Part shown: positions 48,755 through 60,078 of the stretch, piece after piece | Layout: each line of letters begins with the position of its first letter | How positions within the stretch are numbered: position 1 is the first letter of the stretch | Origin: Gossypium raimondii | Taxonomy: Eukaryota > Streptophyta > Magnoliopsida > Malvales > Malvaceae | DNA: 64,000 nucleotides | Direction: 5' to 3' | Assembly: GCF_025698545.1 (NCBI RefSeq) | Contig: NC_068567.1 | Location: forward strand, 3,410,001-3,474,000 | Program-made: the position numbers and the translations under genes | Notes under the pieces: generated by a model | Told to the model about the DNA's origin: nothing | Seen by the model: only the letters and a program-made list of their open reading frames with translations | Database searches by the model: none

Positions 48755-49771
48755 CTACCGCTCTACCTATGATTGAATTACTAAATAATATTGGCAAAAA
48801 ATACTAATTTTTTTTATAAATATAATTTTAATATTAATTTTTTCTTTCACTCGTGGATATCACAAAATTCGCTATTTGAAATTGAAAGTTGGTTAATTTA
48901 ATTTTGGATTTCCAAAATGAAAATAAATTTACCAGACTTACAACATACTCGACAAAACTAAAATTAACCCGTTGAATTGCTTTAGTTAATTTGACCCGAC
49001 TATTGCACACCCTTAGTTTTGCTCCCCGAACGTATGTATACTTGTTAACATCGGGACTGGCATCATTGGAATGAAACGTGGAGAGCAAGCAACAAAATTT
49101 TCCGAAGAAAAGTGTCCTCTCCTACATCCTTCTTCCTCATACTTTCTTCTGATGTTTCTTTCTTCTTGCTTTCTTTATTTGCTTAATTATATCTATATCT
49201 ATGCTTAGAATTTTGAAAATTGGGCAAAGCATCAATATATTCCTTTCTTTATGAAGACCAAAACCAACACCCAAGAAATATAATTGTCATGTAATTGTTG
49301 ATGCTCTAAATGTTGATATGCATGAATATATTAAATATACAATTAAAATATAATATTAAAATTAATTATAAGAAATATAAACTATAAAGCAAATTGAAGC
49401 AAATATTTAGTAAAAATTTGAACTTAAAATATATATTTAAAACTTAAAACATATTATTAAAGACGCATTTTAATAAAGATTGATTAAAGTAAATATATTT
49501 CAAATTCTTAATTAATTTAAACAAAACTCAATTATTAAAAACAAATTATTATCTTTTTCAAACTCTAACAAATTTATGGGAAAATTGAATGTTCCATATT
49601 ATTATCCTTAGAATGGAAATGCTGGGGTATTATGGGAAAAGAAATATTGACAAATATTCTCACAAGTCAACGACGAAAATGATTCTTCTCTTTTAAGGAC
49701 AAAAGCAAGACCTAAGAAAGTATACCACAAAGGGTGGCGTAAAGTGAAGCTAACTCAAGGGTTTTCTTGTA
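48755..49771 (+). repeat. DC1 upstream region, copy 2
   Basis: 48755-49200 matches 38740-39190 upstream of DC1-1. 49270-49771 matches 59150-60078 upstream of DC1-4 (without the MITE), and its last ~200 bp matches the DC1-5 upstream region. It probably includes the DC1-2 promoter. Confidence 0.75.
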
Positions 49772-51852
49772 ATGGATGCGAGTGAGTGTGAGAGTAGGAC
49801 AGAAGGGGAGACCATGGAACTTCAACATTTCAGTCATCCACATCCTTTGGTCTCCTTCAAATATCAGACTGTTGCACGCGAAGAAGTAGACACAGAAGCA
49901 GCTCTTTGCCTTGGGTGTGAGAAACCTGTAGAGGGCTGGAGCTATGGCTGCAATCAATGCGAGTTTTATCTTCATAAGGGATGTGCTGAGTTAGAGTTAG
50001 CCCCCAAGATTCAGCATCCATTCCACCCCAAACATCCTCTCACTCTTCTGCCAAAATCACCTTATCCTGGGGGCATAACCGTGTGCGATTTGTGTGGTAA
50101 GAATTTTGAGGGATTTGTTTATAATTGTAATGATTGTATTTTCGATCTGCACATCAATTGTGCTTTGCTTCAATCATCCATTGCTGCAAATTTTCCTAAT
50201 TCTTTGCACCACCATCCTTTACACTTCATTCAAAACCATAACGAGGAAGTTGAGCGCGATTGCTCCGGATGTCAGAAACCATTATCTGGTCCGATTTACC
50301 ATTGTTTAGATTGTTCTTATCCTACATTCTTTACTCTTCATAAGGAATGCGTTGAACTACCCCTAGAAATTAATCACCCCTGTGACCGTAAGCATCCCCT
50401 TACTCTTTTGCCTCAACGACCTGCACATCCCGAGAAATGTAGTTGCTATTTGTGCAAAATCCAATGGAGCGGGTTTGTTTATTCCTGCTCGCTTTGCAAC
50501 TTTGAGCTTTCAGTTGATTATATTGTTTCACCACCAACAATCACCAATGCAAGCCATGAACACCCGTGGATGCTTATATCCAAAAAAATGTCATTTATTT
50601 GTGATTTTTGTGGCATTGTCGGAGATCACTCTCCCTATCTTTGTGCTACATGTAACCTTGCTGTCCACAAGAATTGCATTTCATTGCCACGCAACATCAG
50701 GATAACACGACATTGTCACGTGATTTGTTTTTCATATTCTTTTCAACAAAATCAAGTTGAAGATTGTATGTGCAGAATTTGTTACACGGAAGTTGATACA
50801 AGTTATGGTTGGTATTGTTGTTCTGCTTCTGGTTGTGATTATATTGCTCATGCACATTGTGCAACCAATAAATCAATTTGGGATGGAACAATTATCAAGG
50901 AAGGCTATGATGAGAGGCATGGACCTTCGAATTTGATCACTGATGTTATTGAACAAATAAGTATTGAAGAAATTTTGGTAGCAAGTAAGATCAAACATTC
51001 CTACCATCATCATAATTTAAGACTCACTTTTAGTGGTGAGATCAAAGATGATAGCCAGTGTGATGGGTGCATGAGGCCTATATCAAATCCTTTTTATAGT
51101 TGTGAACAATGCAAGTTTTTTCTCCACCAAGATTGCGCTGAATTGCCTAAAGAAATGCCACACCCATTTCACAAGCATGTGCTTACTCTCTCAAACTTAC
51201 ATGATTGGTTTGGTTATTCAGTGTGCGGTGCTTGCTGTCGTATGTATCAGGGATTTAGGTACAGATGCTACAAAGGAGATTGCTACTTCGAAATTGACAT
51301 TCAATGTATGTTATTGTCGAACACCTTGAGTCATGAGCATTCACTCTTTCTTGTCCACAACAACGGGGAAGGAGTTGCAGTGCTTGTTTTAGGAAACTAC
51401 ACTCAAGGGATGTTGCATACAGATGCATGAAGCGCTGTGATTTCAGTTTAGATGTAGGTTGTGCAACACTACCACTCACTGCTTGGTACAAGTATGACAG
51501 GCATGCTCTTACTTTGACTTATTCTGATGATTCTGAGCCTTCTCAACTTTACTGCGATCTCTGCGAGAAAGAAAGAGAGCCAAATCGTTGGTTTTATTAT
51601 TGTGCTGATTGTGATAACTCTCTTCATCTCAATTGTGCTATTGGGGATCTCCCATATGTGAAGCTTGGGAACAAATTGAAATTTTATAGGCATGAACATC
51701 CATTCACTATTGTGAAAAACATCTGGAATTGCCCCCCATGTATGGTATGTGGTGAGGTTTGCAATGGACAGGCCCTAGAATGTAAAGAATCTGAATGCAA
51801 CTTTACCGTCCATTGGGATTGCCATTGGTATCTCCAGGAATCATCTGAATGA
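49772..51852 (+). pseudogene. DC1-2: near full-length DC1 (Cys/His-rich C1-like) gene with one frameshift
   Basis: A single exon starts MDASECESRTEGE and parallels DC1-4 throughout, with repeated C1-like modules of the pattern HPL...CxxC...YxCxxCxFxLHxxCAxLP. The first open frame ends at 51430 after 552 codons. The rest (MKRCDFSLDVGCATLPL... to 51852) is open in another frame. Comparison with DC1-4 (61663-61690) shows one base missing between about 51363 and 51375. A 9-bp in-frame deletion lies just before it (NTL..SHEHS). A product of 552 aa with about eight modules could still be made, so the gene may be truncated rather than dead. DC1 proteins are plant-specific and bind zinc; several are linked to stress and defence. 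Confidence 0.85.
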
Positions 51853-52644
51853 TATTCCACTCAAGTTTAAGAAACAGAGAAGGCACAATATGAGAGGTGT
51901 GTTGTGTTGTGTGGAAGGGTATAGCAGATTTGGTAAAAATGGGTGATGGCCTTAGTTGTTGTATTCTGCATTATGTTATGTTTATGATAGTTGTTTGAGC
52001 AGAAGAAGGTTGTGTTAGATGAAACAATGATTTGTAACCACACATCTGTATCTTTCACCTTTCTTTTTGATTCTTATCCTTTCAACTTTTTTCTAAAATT
52101 AGTGATGAGAAGAAAATATTTTTATTATCTTTCTATTCCCCATTCATAAAAATTGTGAGTGAATGTTAAGACCATGAAATGTATAAATGGTTTCTCAATT
52201 TTATTTATCTAAAATTTTAAATTTAGCGTCTGAAGATCGAATTTGGCATATCTTATTATTTTTAAAAAGTGAAAATGATGAGGCTTGTGACATAAATTAA
52301 TCAAGATTTTGTGACATTAAATCAACCAGCCATAAAAAAAAGTGGACGCATGTTTTAGCTTTATAATTTAGGTTAACTTTATATTACTTAATCAATAAAC
52401 ATTTGTACTCCATATTCAAAATAATATTATTATGCCTAAATTCTAGAAAATAATTTTCTCTTTATTTTAGATCTTATCCTAAATTTTTTGAATTTTCCAC
52501 CAGATTTTATTGTAATTTCATTTGAAAGATAAATCAACACTTTTCACAACTTAGAAAAGAATAGAGTCAATTTAGGCAAAAAAAATCCTTTTTTTTTTCT
52601 TTGCCCTCAAAATATTAAGAAAAACCCCCTTTCTTTTATTTTGG
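51853..52644. repeat. DC1 3' flank, copy 2
   Basis: Matches 44964-45800. Near 52645 it breaks directly into the middle of a DC1 coding exon (DC1-3), marking a rearrangement breakpoint. Confidence 0.8.
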
Positions 52645-53378
52645 AAAGAAAGAGAAACCTGTAGAGGGCTGGAGCTATGCCTGCAATCAATGTCGGTTTT
52701 TTCTTCACAAGGGATGTGCTGAGTTAGAGTTAGCCCCCAAGATTCAGCATCCCTTCCACCCCTTCCACCCTCTCACTCTTCTGCCAAAATCACCTTATTC
52801 TGGGGGCATAACCGCGTGCAGTTTGTGTGGTAAGAATTTTGAGGGATTTGTTTATAATTGTTTTGATTGTGAGTTCGATCTGCACATCACTTGTGCTTTG
52901 CTTCAATCATCCATTGCTGCAAATTTTCCTAATTCTTTGCACCCCCATCCTTTACACTTCATTCAAAATCATAGCAAGGAAGTCGAGCCTGATTGCCCGC
53001 GGTGTCGGAAACCAATATCTGGTCCATTTTACCACTGTTCAGATTGCACTTATCATAAATTGTTTAACCTTCATAAGGAGTGTGCTGAACTACCCCTTGA
53101 GATTAATCACCCCTGTGACCGTAAGCATCCTCTTACTCTCTTGTCACAACCGCCTACTCATCCCAAGAAATGTAGTTGCTCTTTGTGCAGAATCCAATGG
53201 AAGAGGTTTGTTTATTCCTGCTCTCTATGCAACTTTGATCTTTCACTTGATGATTTTCTTTTTTCACCACCAACAATCACAGTTACAAGTCATGAACACG
53301 CGTAGATGCTTGTATGTAGAAAAATGTCGTTTGTTTGTGATTTTTGTGGCACTGACGGAGATCACTCCCCCTATTTGT
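52645..53378 (+). pseudogene. DC1-3: DC1 gene fragment lacking both ends
   Basis: Starts inside module 1 (EKPVEGWSYACNQC), without promoter or the first ~50 codons. It runs through modules 2-4 (CSLCGKNFEGFVYNCFDC, CRKPISGPFYHCSDC, CSLCRIQWKRFVYSC). A TAG after HEHA at 53303-53305 stops the frame. Similarity goes on to about 53376 (CDFCGTDGDHSPY) and is then cut by repeat DNA. It is closer to DC1-4 (KPISGPFYHCSDCTY) than to DC1-2. Confidence 0.85.
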
Positions 53379-53413
53379 ACCCTAAACTTAAACTTTGCCC
53401 TCACACTACCCAG

Positions 53414-54365
53414 TTCAATCTAGGCTTAATATAAAAATTGCCCCCTAAATTATATTCATTTTCTCAGATAGGTATCTAAACCATTTTTTTGTCAAATTGA
53501 GTACTTAAAGTAATTTTTTCCCGCATTGGTACGCTGTTAGTTCTCCCTTAGTCAACCATTAGTCAACATTGTTCGATGCTCAATGATGATGTGGCCCAAT
53601 AACTAATAAGCACGTGAAAAAAAAAGTCACATAAGTAAACCATCTCATTCTTTGTATAAAAAAAAGCCACATAAGTAAATCATCTCATAATTAAAAATAA
53701 TATTAAGAAATATTTTCACACCCTGTTACTCTCCCACAGTCCCCTACCATCCTCACCCAACCCTTTCCCTCTGCTAACCCTTCAATTATATTTTCAATAA
53801 AAAAAAATTTCCTGCTTTCTTTCTTCAACATTGATTCTTTGTCTCACAATTCCATTTAAATCCATCCACCACATGTTTGGGAAAATGACCCTCAAAAAAA
53901 TAGATTTTGAGCCTTAAATTGGTGTTTTCCTTTTCATGTATTGGATTTGCTTTCTTATAGTAGGATTATAAGTTTGCAGGTGAAGGTTCTGTATTTGTTT
54001 GTTTGGTTTAGTGGACTCTTAATTTTATTTATGGCCTTCTTCCAATTCAGAATTTTGTTTGTACTCTGAAACTCTAAAGTGCAAATAACCAAATTAAGCA
54101 TATTTAATGTACCAATTGGTTTGTGTCTTTTACAGATAAATAAATTTTCTAATTTTTTTTATTTTGCCACATGTCTATTGGTGGTTGACCCACATCATCA
54201 TTGACCAAGGTTGATTAACTGCTGACTAACGAAGAACAAACCAGGTACAAATGTAAGAAAAAACATAGTTTAGATACTCAAATTGATCAAAAAAGTGTTT
54301 AGATACGTATTTAAGTAAATGAGTATATTTTAAAGGACAATTTTTAATATTAAGCCTTCAACCTA
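53414..54365. mobile_element. MULE-like non-autonomous element with long TIRs and 9-bp TSD
   Basis: The element (53423-54356) begins GGCTTAATATAAAAATTG and ends with the inverted form (AATATTAAGCC). Inverted similarity extends over more than 100 bp. The flanks TTCAATCTA and TTCAACCTA match at 8 of 9 bases. Long TIRs with a 9-bp duplication indicate Mutator-like origin. No transposase is present. Confidence 0.78.
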
Positions 54366-54940
54366 TAAATAGATTTATTTATAATTAATTTAATTTAATT
54401 TAATTTAATATGATATGATTCAAATTAATTTTTAAACACATTTAATGACTTAAATTTTAATCACAAATGACAAACTTCTACAACATGGTTTTTTAGTTCA
54501 AATTGGTACTTTCAAATAACTAAGTATTAATTTAGATAAAAAAAATTAAATTCGGGTATTAATTTAAATCAAGAAGCAAAATTTAGGTACTTAATTGGAC
54601 CAAAATACCAAATGGAACTTTGAAGTCACGTTCAAGTACCTAATTGGAAAAAAAAAACCTTAGGTATCAATTTGAACTCTGAAGCTAAGTTCAAGTACCA
54701 AAATGTATATTTCCCTTACTTTTCCAATAACCATTGAATGCTCTCTCATTTTTATTCACAAATTATTGACAGAAAATAACAATTCTAGTGATTATGTTGA
54801 AAGAAACTTAATTTTCTGTCACCAACAATCAGAATCCTTTTTGCATTATTTCTCAATTTTTAGTTCATAAACGATCAAGAATACTTTTTTTTTACAGTGA
54901 TTATGTTGAGATATCTTATAAAATTCTCTTTTTATTTGCA
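54366..54940. other. Intergenic AT-rich DNA
   Basis: No gene. The last part (from ~54780) is shared with the region before GST fragment copy 1 (~36425-36600) and marks the left part of the duplicated pseudogene block. Confidence 0.5.
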
Positions 54941-55092
54941 AGGAATCAACAACTCTAGTGTGAATCAGGGAAGCAAGCAGGCGTGGGAAGCTATCAGCTC
55001 TGGTAAACTTAAATCCCACCGCCTCTTCTATAGGCGCCAACATATGAATAACTATTCCTAAAACGAGGTCAGCCATGCCAATTCCATTGAAA
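54941..55092 (-). pseudogene. GST (tau class) C-terminal fragment, copy 2
   Basis: On the minus strand it reads GMADLVLGIVIHMLAPIEEA then FKFTRADSFPRLLA, the same GST segment as at 36600-36779. It ends by joining unrelated sequence after PRLLA, so it is shorter than copy 1. No catalytic domain is present. Confidence 0.82.
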
Positions 55093-55135
55093 AGAGGCCT
55101 AAGCTAAGCTACCAAGCAAAGAGGAAGAAGAAGAG

Positions 55136-56230
55136 ATGGTTTCAGGGTGAGGCATGTGCTCCAAAAGGGTAGCGGTGGATGCAAGGCATCGCATGCTAGG
55201 AAGGTTGGCTTCCATATTGGCCAAGGAGTTGTTGAATGGCCAAAAAGTAGTGGTGGTGAGATGTGAAGAGATATGCATGTGGGGTGGATTGGTTAGCCAG
55301 AAGATGAATCTCATGAGGTTTCTTAGGAAGCGTATGAACACTGAGCCTTCTCATGGTTTCATCCAGTTTCCTGCTCCTCTAACATCCTCTGGCGTACCAT
55401 TCGTGGGCGTGCTTTTCTTTTCCAGAGTTATTTTTCCCTTTTAGTGTGTTTTCATAGTTCTTTATTTGGTCTGTGAAAGAAAAGGATGGAAATTTCTAGG
55501 TTTTTGATGCTTGATAATTTAGGAAGCCTTTATTATAAACTTTTTGAGAGATTTTTTCTATTTATTTGAAGTTTTATGGTTTGGATATTGGAATATATAT
55601 TGCAAAAGAACCAAAGGAATCTGTGTGTTTAGTTATGTTTGATATCAAAATTAATAATGAGAGGTTGCTATTGATTTTTCTTGTTAGAGATCCGTATGTT
55701 TGTTATAATTGGTTATTGGTAAAATGTAGGGACGAAGTGAAAGAGAGTAGAATGAGTGTGCTTGAGGTCGGATTGAGAGAAAACTAATAGCTGACAAGGT
55801 CTATGAATCTTATGGTGCAAAGGCAATGCGTTTGGCTTTAGCATATATGAAGTGAAGTATATAACTGGGCTTCATTTTGACTTTCCTGATGGTAATTGAT
55901 ATTTGTTTTGATTGCAGGATGATTCCTCGCAAAGACTAAGCACGGAGTGGCAGCTTTTGTTGGTTTGAAATTGAAGGCTTATGAGGGGATTCCTGCACCA
56001 TATGATAAGACTAAGAGAATGGTTATTCCTAATGCTCTCAAGTTTTGCAGTAGTTGGTTTCTTTCGCGGAATTTAGAATTTGGTTTTCTTGCTTGCTTCT
56101 GTGGATAGTTAGTCATGCTCAATGTTTTTATTATTTTTTCGATTTTTTTAAATTAGGGTTTTGAGGTTTCAGAAAGGACACAAATTGGTGGAGAAAATAG
56201 CATTACCCTGGAGTAAATATGAAATTTAAC
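55136..56230 (+). pseudogene. 60S ribosomal protein L13a (uL13) pseudogene, copy 2
   Basis: The ATG at 55136 is followed by a TGA at codon 5. The frame then continues [19 protein letters not shown] through [14 protein letters not shown]. This retains the segment deleted in copy 1, but the end after FIQF is changed. A later part at ~55919 (MIPRKD, then a stop) and 56156-56225 (VLRFQKGHKLVEKIALPW type) complete it. Several breaks make it non-functional. Copies 1 and 2 share the odd LVEKIAL ending, so that change came before their duplication. Confidence 0.83.
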
Positions 56231-56247
56231 ATTGAATGCTTTTATGT

Positions 56248-56345
56248 AGGTTATCGAACATGCTGAATGCTTAGGACTTGGTTTGGAGCTTTAGGAGCTA
56301 CTGATGAATAAGTTTATGAAGACATCAAAAGAGTTATTTCATTGG
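56248..56345 (+). pseudogene. RPN2 internal exon remnant in block copy 2
   Basis: Translated with small shifts, this reads ECLGLGLELL then TDE, VYEDIKRVI, which recalls the RPN2 repeat region (LGLGLAALGTADEEIYDDIK, from memory). It contains a stop and small indels. This exon is absent from block copy 1, so copy 2 keeps more of the captured RPN2 gene. Confidence 0.55.
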
Positions 56346-56436
56346 TTTGACAGTTCTAGGACTTGGTTGTCCTTTACTCAGAGCCAGAGCAGGTAGGTTC
56401 TATTTTTACTCGGCTGTTTTTGATTGATGTTTGTTG

Positions 56437-57987
56437 CACCTTGATGGGTGTCGAATCTAACAATATAAACCTACGCCTTAATTTGCAAATTATGCAGTAT
56501 AGGGAGTAGGGTCGATCCCTCAGAGACTGGTTTACTGTAAATTGTTGCTCTCTTGACCAGATTTATGTCGGGACAGCTGTCGTGCCCAAGAAATTCGGGG
56601 GGATAAAATTTGAAGAACTGAAATAAACAGAAAAATAACGTAAAAAGTAAAAGTTTAAAACAGAATAATAAAAACAGTTAAATAAATATGAAGAAAATTT
56701 AATTAGAATAAGCTTAGCTTTAGTCACGAATTTTCTTCATCTTTGAACCGATCCTCGAAATTAGATGAACTCCTCTTTTCCAATAAGCTAGTTATAGCTA
56801 CCAAGGACGCCTCGGACACCAACTCTTCCTTGTGTAAATTAGTTATGGAACGTCCAATAACTAACCCTTACCGATCGAACAACCACGAAACGTTCGTGAT
56901 TTAGAACTCCGGCAGCTTTGCGTTCTAGAAGAGCCGAGCTCGAACCAATGCCCTCAACCGCGTGGGACATTTAAATCCGGTTACTACTTCCCTTGACGGA
57001 ACCAAATAGCAATCTCCACTTGGCACGCCAATGTGTTCACAGAAAACCGATTAGAAACGTTCGTTTCGGAATTCTAACTGTACGTCCAATCACACTAAAT
57101 CAAACGATGTCTTTTTTTACTTAGTGTTGATCTGACTTTGTGAGCTGACAAAATCATACTCTTAATCCGGAGAAGTAATAAGTACTGAAATTTTAGGAGT
57201 TAAATGGCTCGGGTTCGTAACTCACGGGTTTTGAAGAGGCTAATTTCGGCCTAAAGCTGAAAATGGGTTTAGTTGGCTAAGGTTTGGGGCATGTTGGTAT
57301 TGGAATAATTAAATAAGATTGAATAAATGAAAAAAAAACAAAAAAAAATGAAAGTGAGTGGTGAAGGTGACGCAAGGTTGGATATTAATTGCTGACAAAA
57401 AAAGGAAAGAAAAGATTGAATTGCAAGAGATAAAAGCTTAATTTAAAAACGAAATGATTAAAAACTTGATGGAAAATTTTAGGAAAAGACTTGATGAAAA
57501 ACTTTAAAAAGAACTTGCTGCAAAACTTGATAAAAAACTTGGTAATTTAAAACTTGATAAAAGAACTAGATGAAAAATACTTGAAGAAAGAAAAAACACT
57601 TAATGAAAGACTTAATTGAAAGCTTGATTTATGAATTGATTGATCGATGAACAATGTAGCCTCTATTTATACTAGTGGCTTTACTAAATTATGAGCCAAC
57701 TAGTCATAGAAAATTAAGGAAAATATTCCATAATATAAAAAATATCCCAAAATAATCTCCCACTAAGTCAACAATTTCAGCTAATTATTCTTGAAAAAAT
57801 TCTGCTTTGGCCCTCCTTCTTTGCTTCTTTCTTCAATCTAGCCCAATTTGTTTCCTTTTTCTTCTATTCAGCCCCAAATTGCATTCCTGCACAAAATTCA
57901 ATAGATATGGCAAAATTAGTGGTGCATTCTCATAAATTAACCAATTTGATTACATAAAATATGTAACTTTAGCATTTAATCACACCT
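56437..57987. mobile_element. Solo LTR with perfect 5-bp TSD, inside the pseudogene block
   Basis: The segment 56442-57982 (1,541 bp) begins TGATGGGTGTCGAATC and ends AGCATTTAATCA, so the ends TGAT...ATCA are inverted. CACCT lies on both sides (56437-56441, 57983-57987). The phrase GGTCGATCCCTCAGAGA near the start is typical of several plant LTRs. No internal domain or second LTR is present, so it is a solo LTR. It separates the parts of pseudogene block copy 2. Confidence 0.82.
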
Positions 57988-58734
57988 TTTCCCCTCTCTT
58001 TTTGTAACTGTATTGTAGCTTTGGGTCAGTGGTTGGGCTATGAATTTATGAATATCAAACTGCTGTGTCTGGTCAACATTGCAGACTCCTCGAATTGTCT
58101 CCTTACCGTCTGAGTTTTACAACCAACCAAGACAACACCGAACCAAACCTTCCGCATACCGAAGAAAAACATTCCTTGCAATAAAATTAAAACTGATACG
58201 AAAACCACAACATCCATAGGGAAGCATCAAAACACCTAAAAAAGATAACCACAATGACACTTGCGTACACCACAGCTCATGACACAAATCGAAAAAGAGA
58301 TCAACTTCAAGACATCATCTCATGTTATCAATTTGTGAGCATCTCTTAGAAACTAAATAAACACCATAAAAGAAGCATCCAACAAATTGGCAGCAATGCA
58401 GTAACAGCAAACCTATTGCCTCCGTGAGTCTTTAATTACAACCCCAAATATCATATACCAAAACAAGGAGCAACATCAAAACCTTCATAATTAAACACTC
58501 TTGAAAAGTTGCCTACACACCCTCTTTACTGATCCTTAGGTTAAAACATGTTCTTATCACCCCTAAACACCACCAGTCAAAATCATATCTTACTCGAGTT
58601 GAAAAAAAACCTCCTAGTTGAAGAGAAGACAATTGAAAACATCATTAACCCACCAACCCTTATCCAACATCGATCAAGAGGACACTGAACATGATTCCAT
58701 AATAAGCTTGTTAAAATCCCTCAAGAAAGGAAAG
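57988..58734. repeat. Spacer with a segment repeated at 62679-62934
   Basis: 58244-58506 (CCACAATGACACTTGCGTAC...AATTAAACACTCTT) recurs in the same orientation at 62679-62934, at roughly 90% by eye. The rest has no gene that I recognise. Confidence 0.7.
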
Positions 58735-58830
58735 CTGGATCAGCAGCATTCAACAGTGTTCCTCATCAGTTATGGCCGTCGATGATGAACCTCAGCCCCC
58801 TCAGCCTTTTGAGTTCGCTTGGATTTCGTT
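58735..58830 (+). pseudogene. RPN2 last-exon fragment, copy 2
   Basis: Matches the end of the RPN2 fragment at 38205-38300: CATCAGTTATGGCCGTCGAT, then DDEPQPPQPFEF. A frameshift separates the SGSAA-type part from the acidic tail, and the stop codon is displaced (FEFAWISFR). Only about 30 codons remain. Confidence 0.8.
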
Positions 58831-59413
58831 TCGATGATAGTTTTTAAAGACGACTTGTGTTTCGTCACATTCTTTAGTTCAAGAGTTCTCTACTAATCAG
58901 TTACATTCTTTCTAATGTTCTTTCTATTTGTACGGACAATCTTGTCATATACATGCTCAACCGTTAGGGAATTCGATTTTGTTGCCCAATTTCTTTTTGT
59001 TGATGCTTTGCTCTCAATTCTTTTCACATTATTTCAAATCATATATATAGGTTACAACTGCGTGGCATAGCTTTTAAATCATTATGTCACGATAATAATA
59101 TTTCACATGTTGATTATTTTGAAAAAATTAATTCAAGGTAAATTCCTTATAAATATTTTCATGTAATTGTTGATGCTCTAAATATTGATTTGCCTGAATA
59201 TATTAAATATACACTAAAAATATAAAATTAAAATTAATTATAAGAAATATAAACTATAAAGTAAATTGAAGCATTTTAATAAAGATTGATTAAAGTAAAT
59301 ATATTTCAAAATCTTAATTAATTTAAACAAAACTCAATTATAAGAAAAAAATATTATTATCTTTTTCAAACTCTAACAAATTTATGGGAAAATTGAATGT
59401 TCCATATTCTTAT
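58831..59413. repeat. DC1-4 upstream region, distal part
   Basis: From about 59155 on, this matches 49270-49600 upstream of DC1-2 (ATGTAATTGTTGATGCTCTA), with a ~60-bp deletion. No gene. Confidence 0.65.
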
Positions 59414-59912
59414 TAGAGGTGCTCATGGGCCGGGCCCAAAAAAATTTCTAGGACCCGGGCCCGGCCCGGCCCGAAATATGGGCCTAGAATTTTGCCCAAG
59501 CCCTGCCCAAGAAAAATTCATAAGGCCCGGGCCCGGCCCGGCCCGTTTTTTAAATAAATACCAAAAATTTAATTTAAAAATTAAAACAAAAATAAAAAAT
59601 TTTATTTTAAAAATATTTTAAAATTAAAAAATTTAAAAAAGTATTTTAAAAAAATTAAAAAAAATTTTAAAATTAAAAAAATTAAAAAATATATTTTAAA
59701 AGTATTTTTAAAAAAAAATATTTATTATATTTGGTAGGTAAAGTGTCTGCCAAAAAGTGGTGCCCGAGGCCCGGCCTATTTTTTAATCGGGTCTCGTTTT
59801 TTTGCCCAAGCCCATATTTCGAGCCTATATTTTTACCCAAACCCTCCCATATTTTGGGCGGGCCGTCGGGCCGGGCCGGGCCGCCCGGCCCATGAGCACC
59901 TCTAATTCTTAT
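59406..59912. mobile_element. GC-rich hAT MITE (GGCCCGG family) in the DC1-4 promoter, perfect 8-bp TSD
   Basis: The element (59414-59904, 491 bp) begins TAGAGGTGCTCATGGGCC and ends with its exact inverse. ATTCTTAT flanks both sides. The DC1-2 and DC1-5 upstream regions carry the uninterrupted site (about 49597 and 62956), confirming insertion after the DC1 copies arose. Its right end is 174 bp before the DC1-4 ATG. Confidence 0.93.
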
Positions 59913-60078
59913 CCTTGGAATGGAAATGCTGGGGTATTATGGGAAAAGAAATATTGACAAATAGTCGCACAAGTCAACGACGAAATTGATTCTTCTCTTT
60001 AACGACAAAAGCAAAGACCTAAGAAAGTATACCACAAAGGGTGGAGTAAAGTGAAGCAAACTCAAGGGTTTTCTTGTA
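59913..60078 (+). promoter_or_regulatory. Proximal upstream region / leader of DC1-4
   Basis: Conserved with 49606-49771 (DC1-2) and 62957-63122 (DC1-5), including AAAGTATACCACAAAGG near the ATG. Conservation across copies marks it as the core upstream region. A TATA box could not be assigned with confidence. Confidence 0.5.

Noticed and set aside
50094-50705. Second-frame open frames within DC1-2 (same in DC1-3 and DC1-4)
   Set aside because: Conserved only because the main frame is conserved; they encode hydrophobic strings without domain logic.
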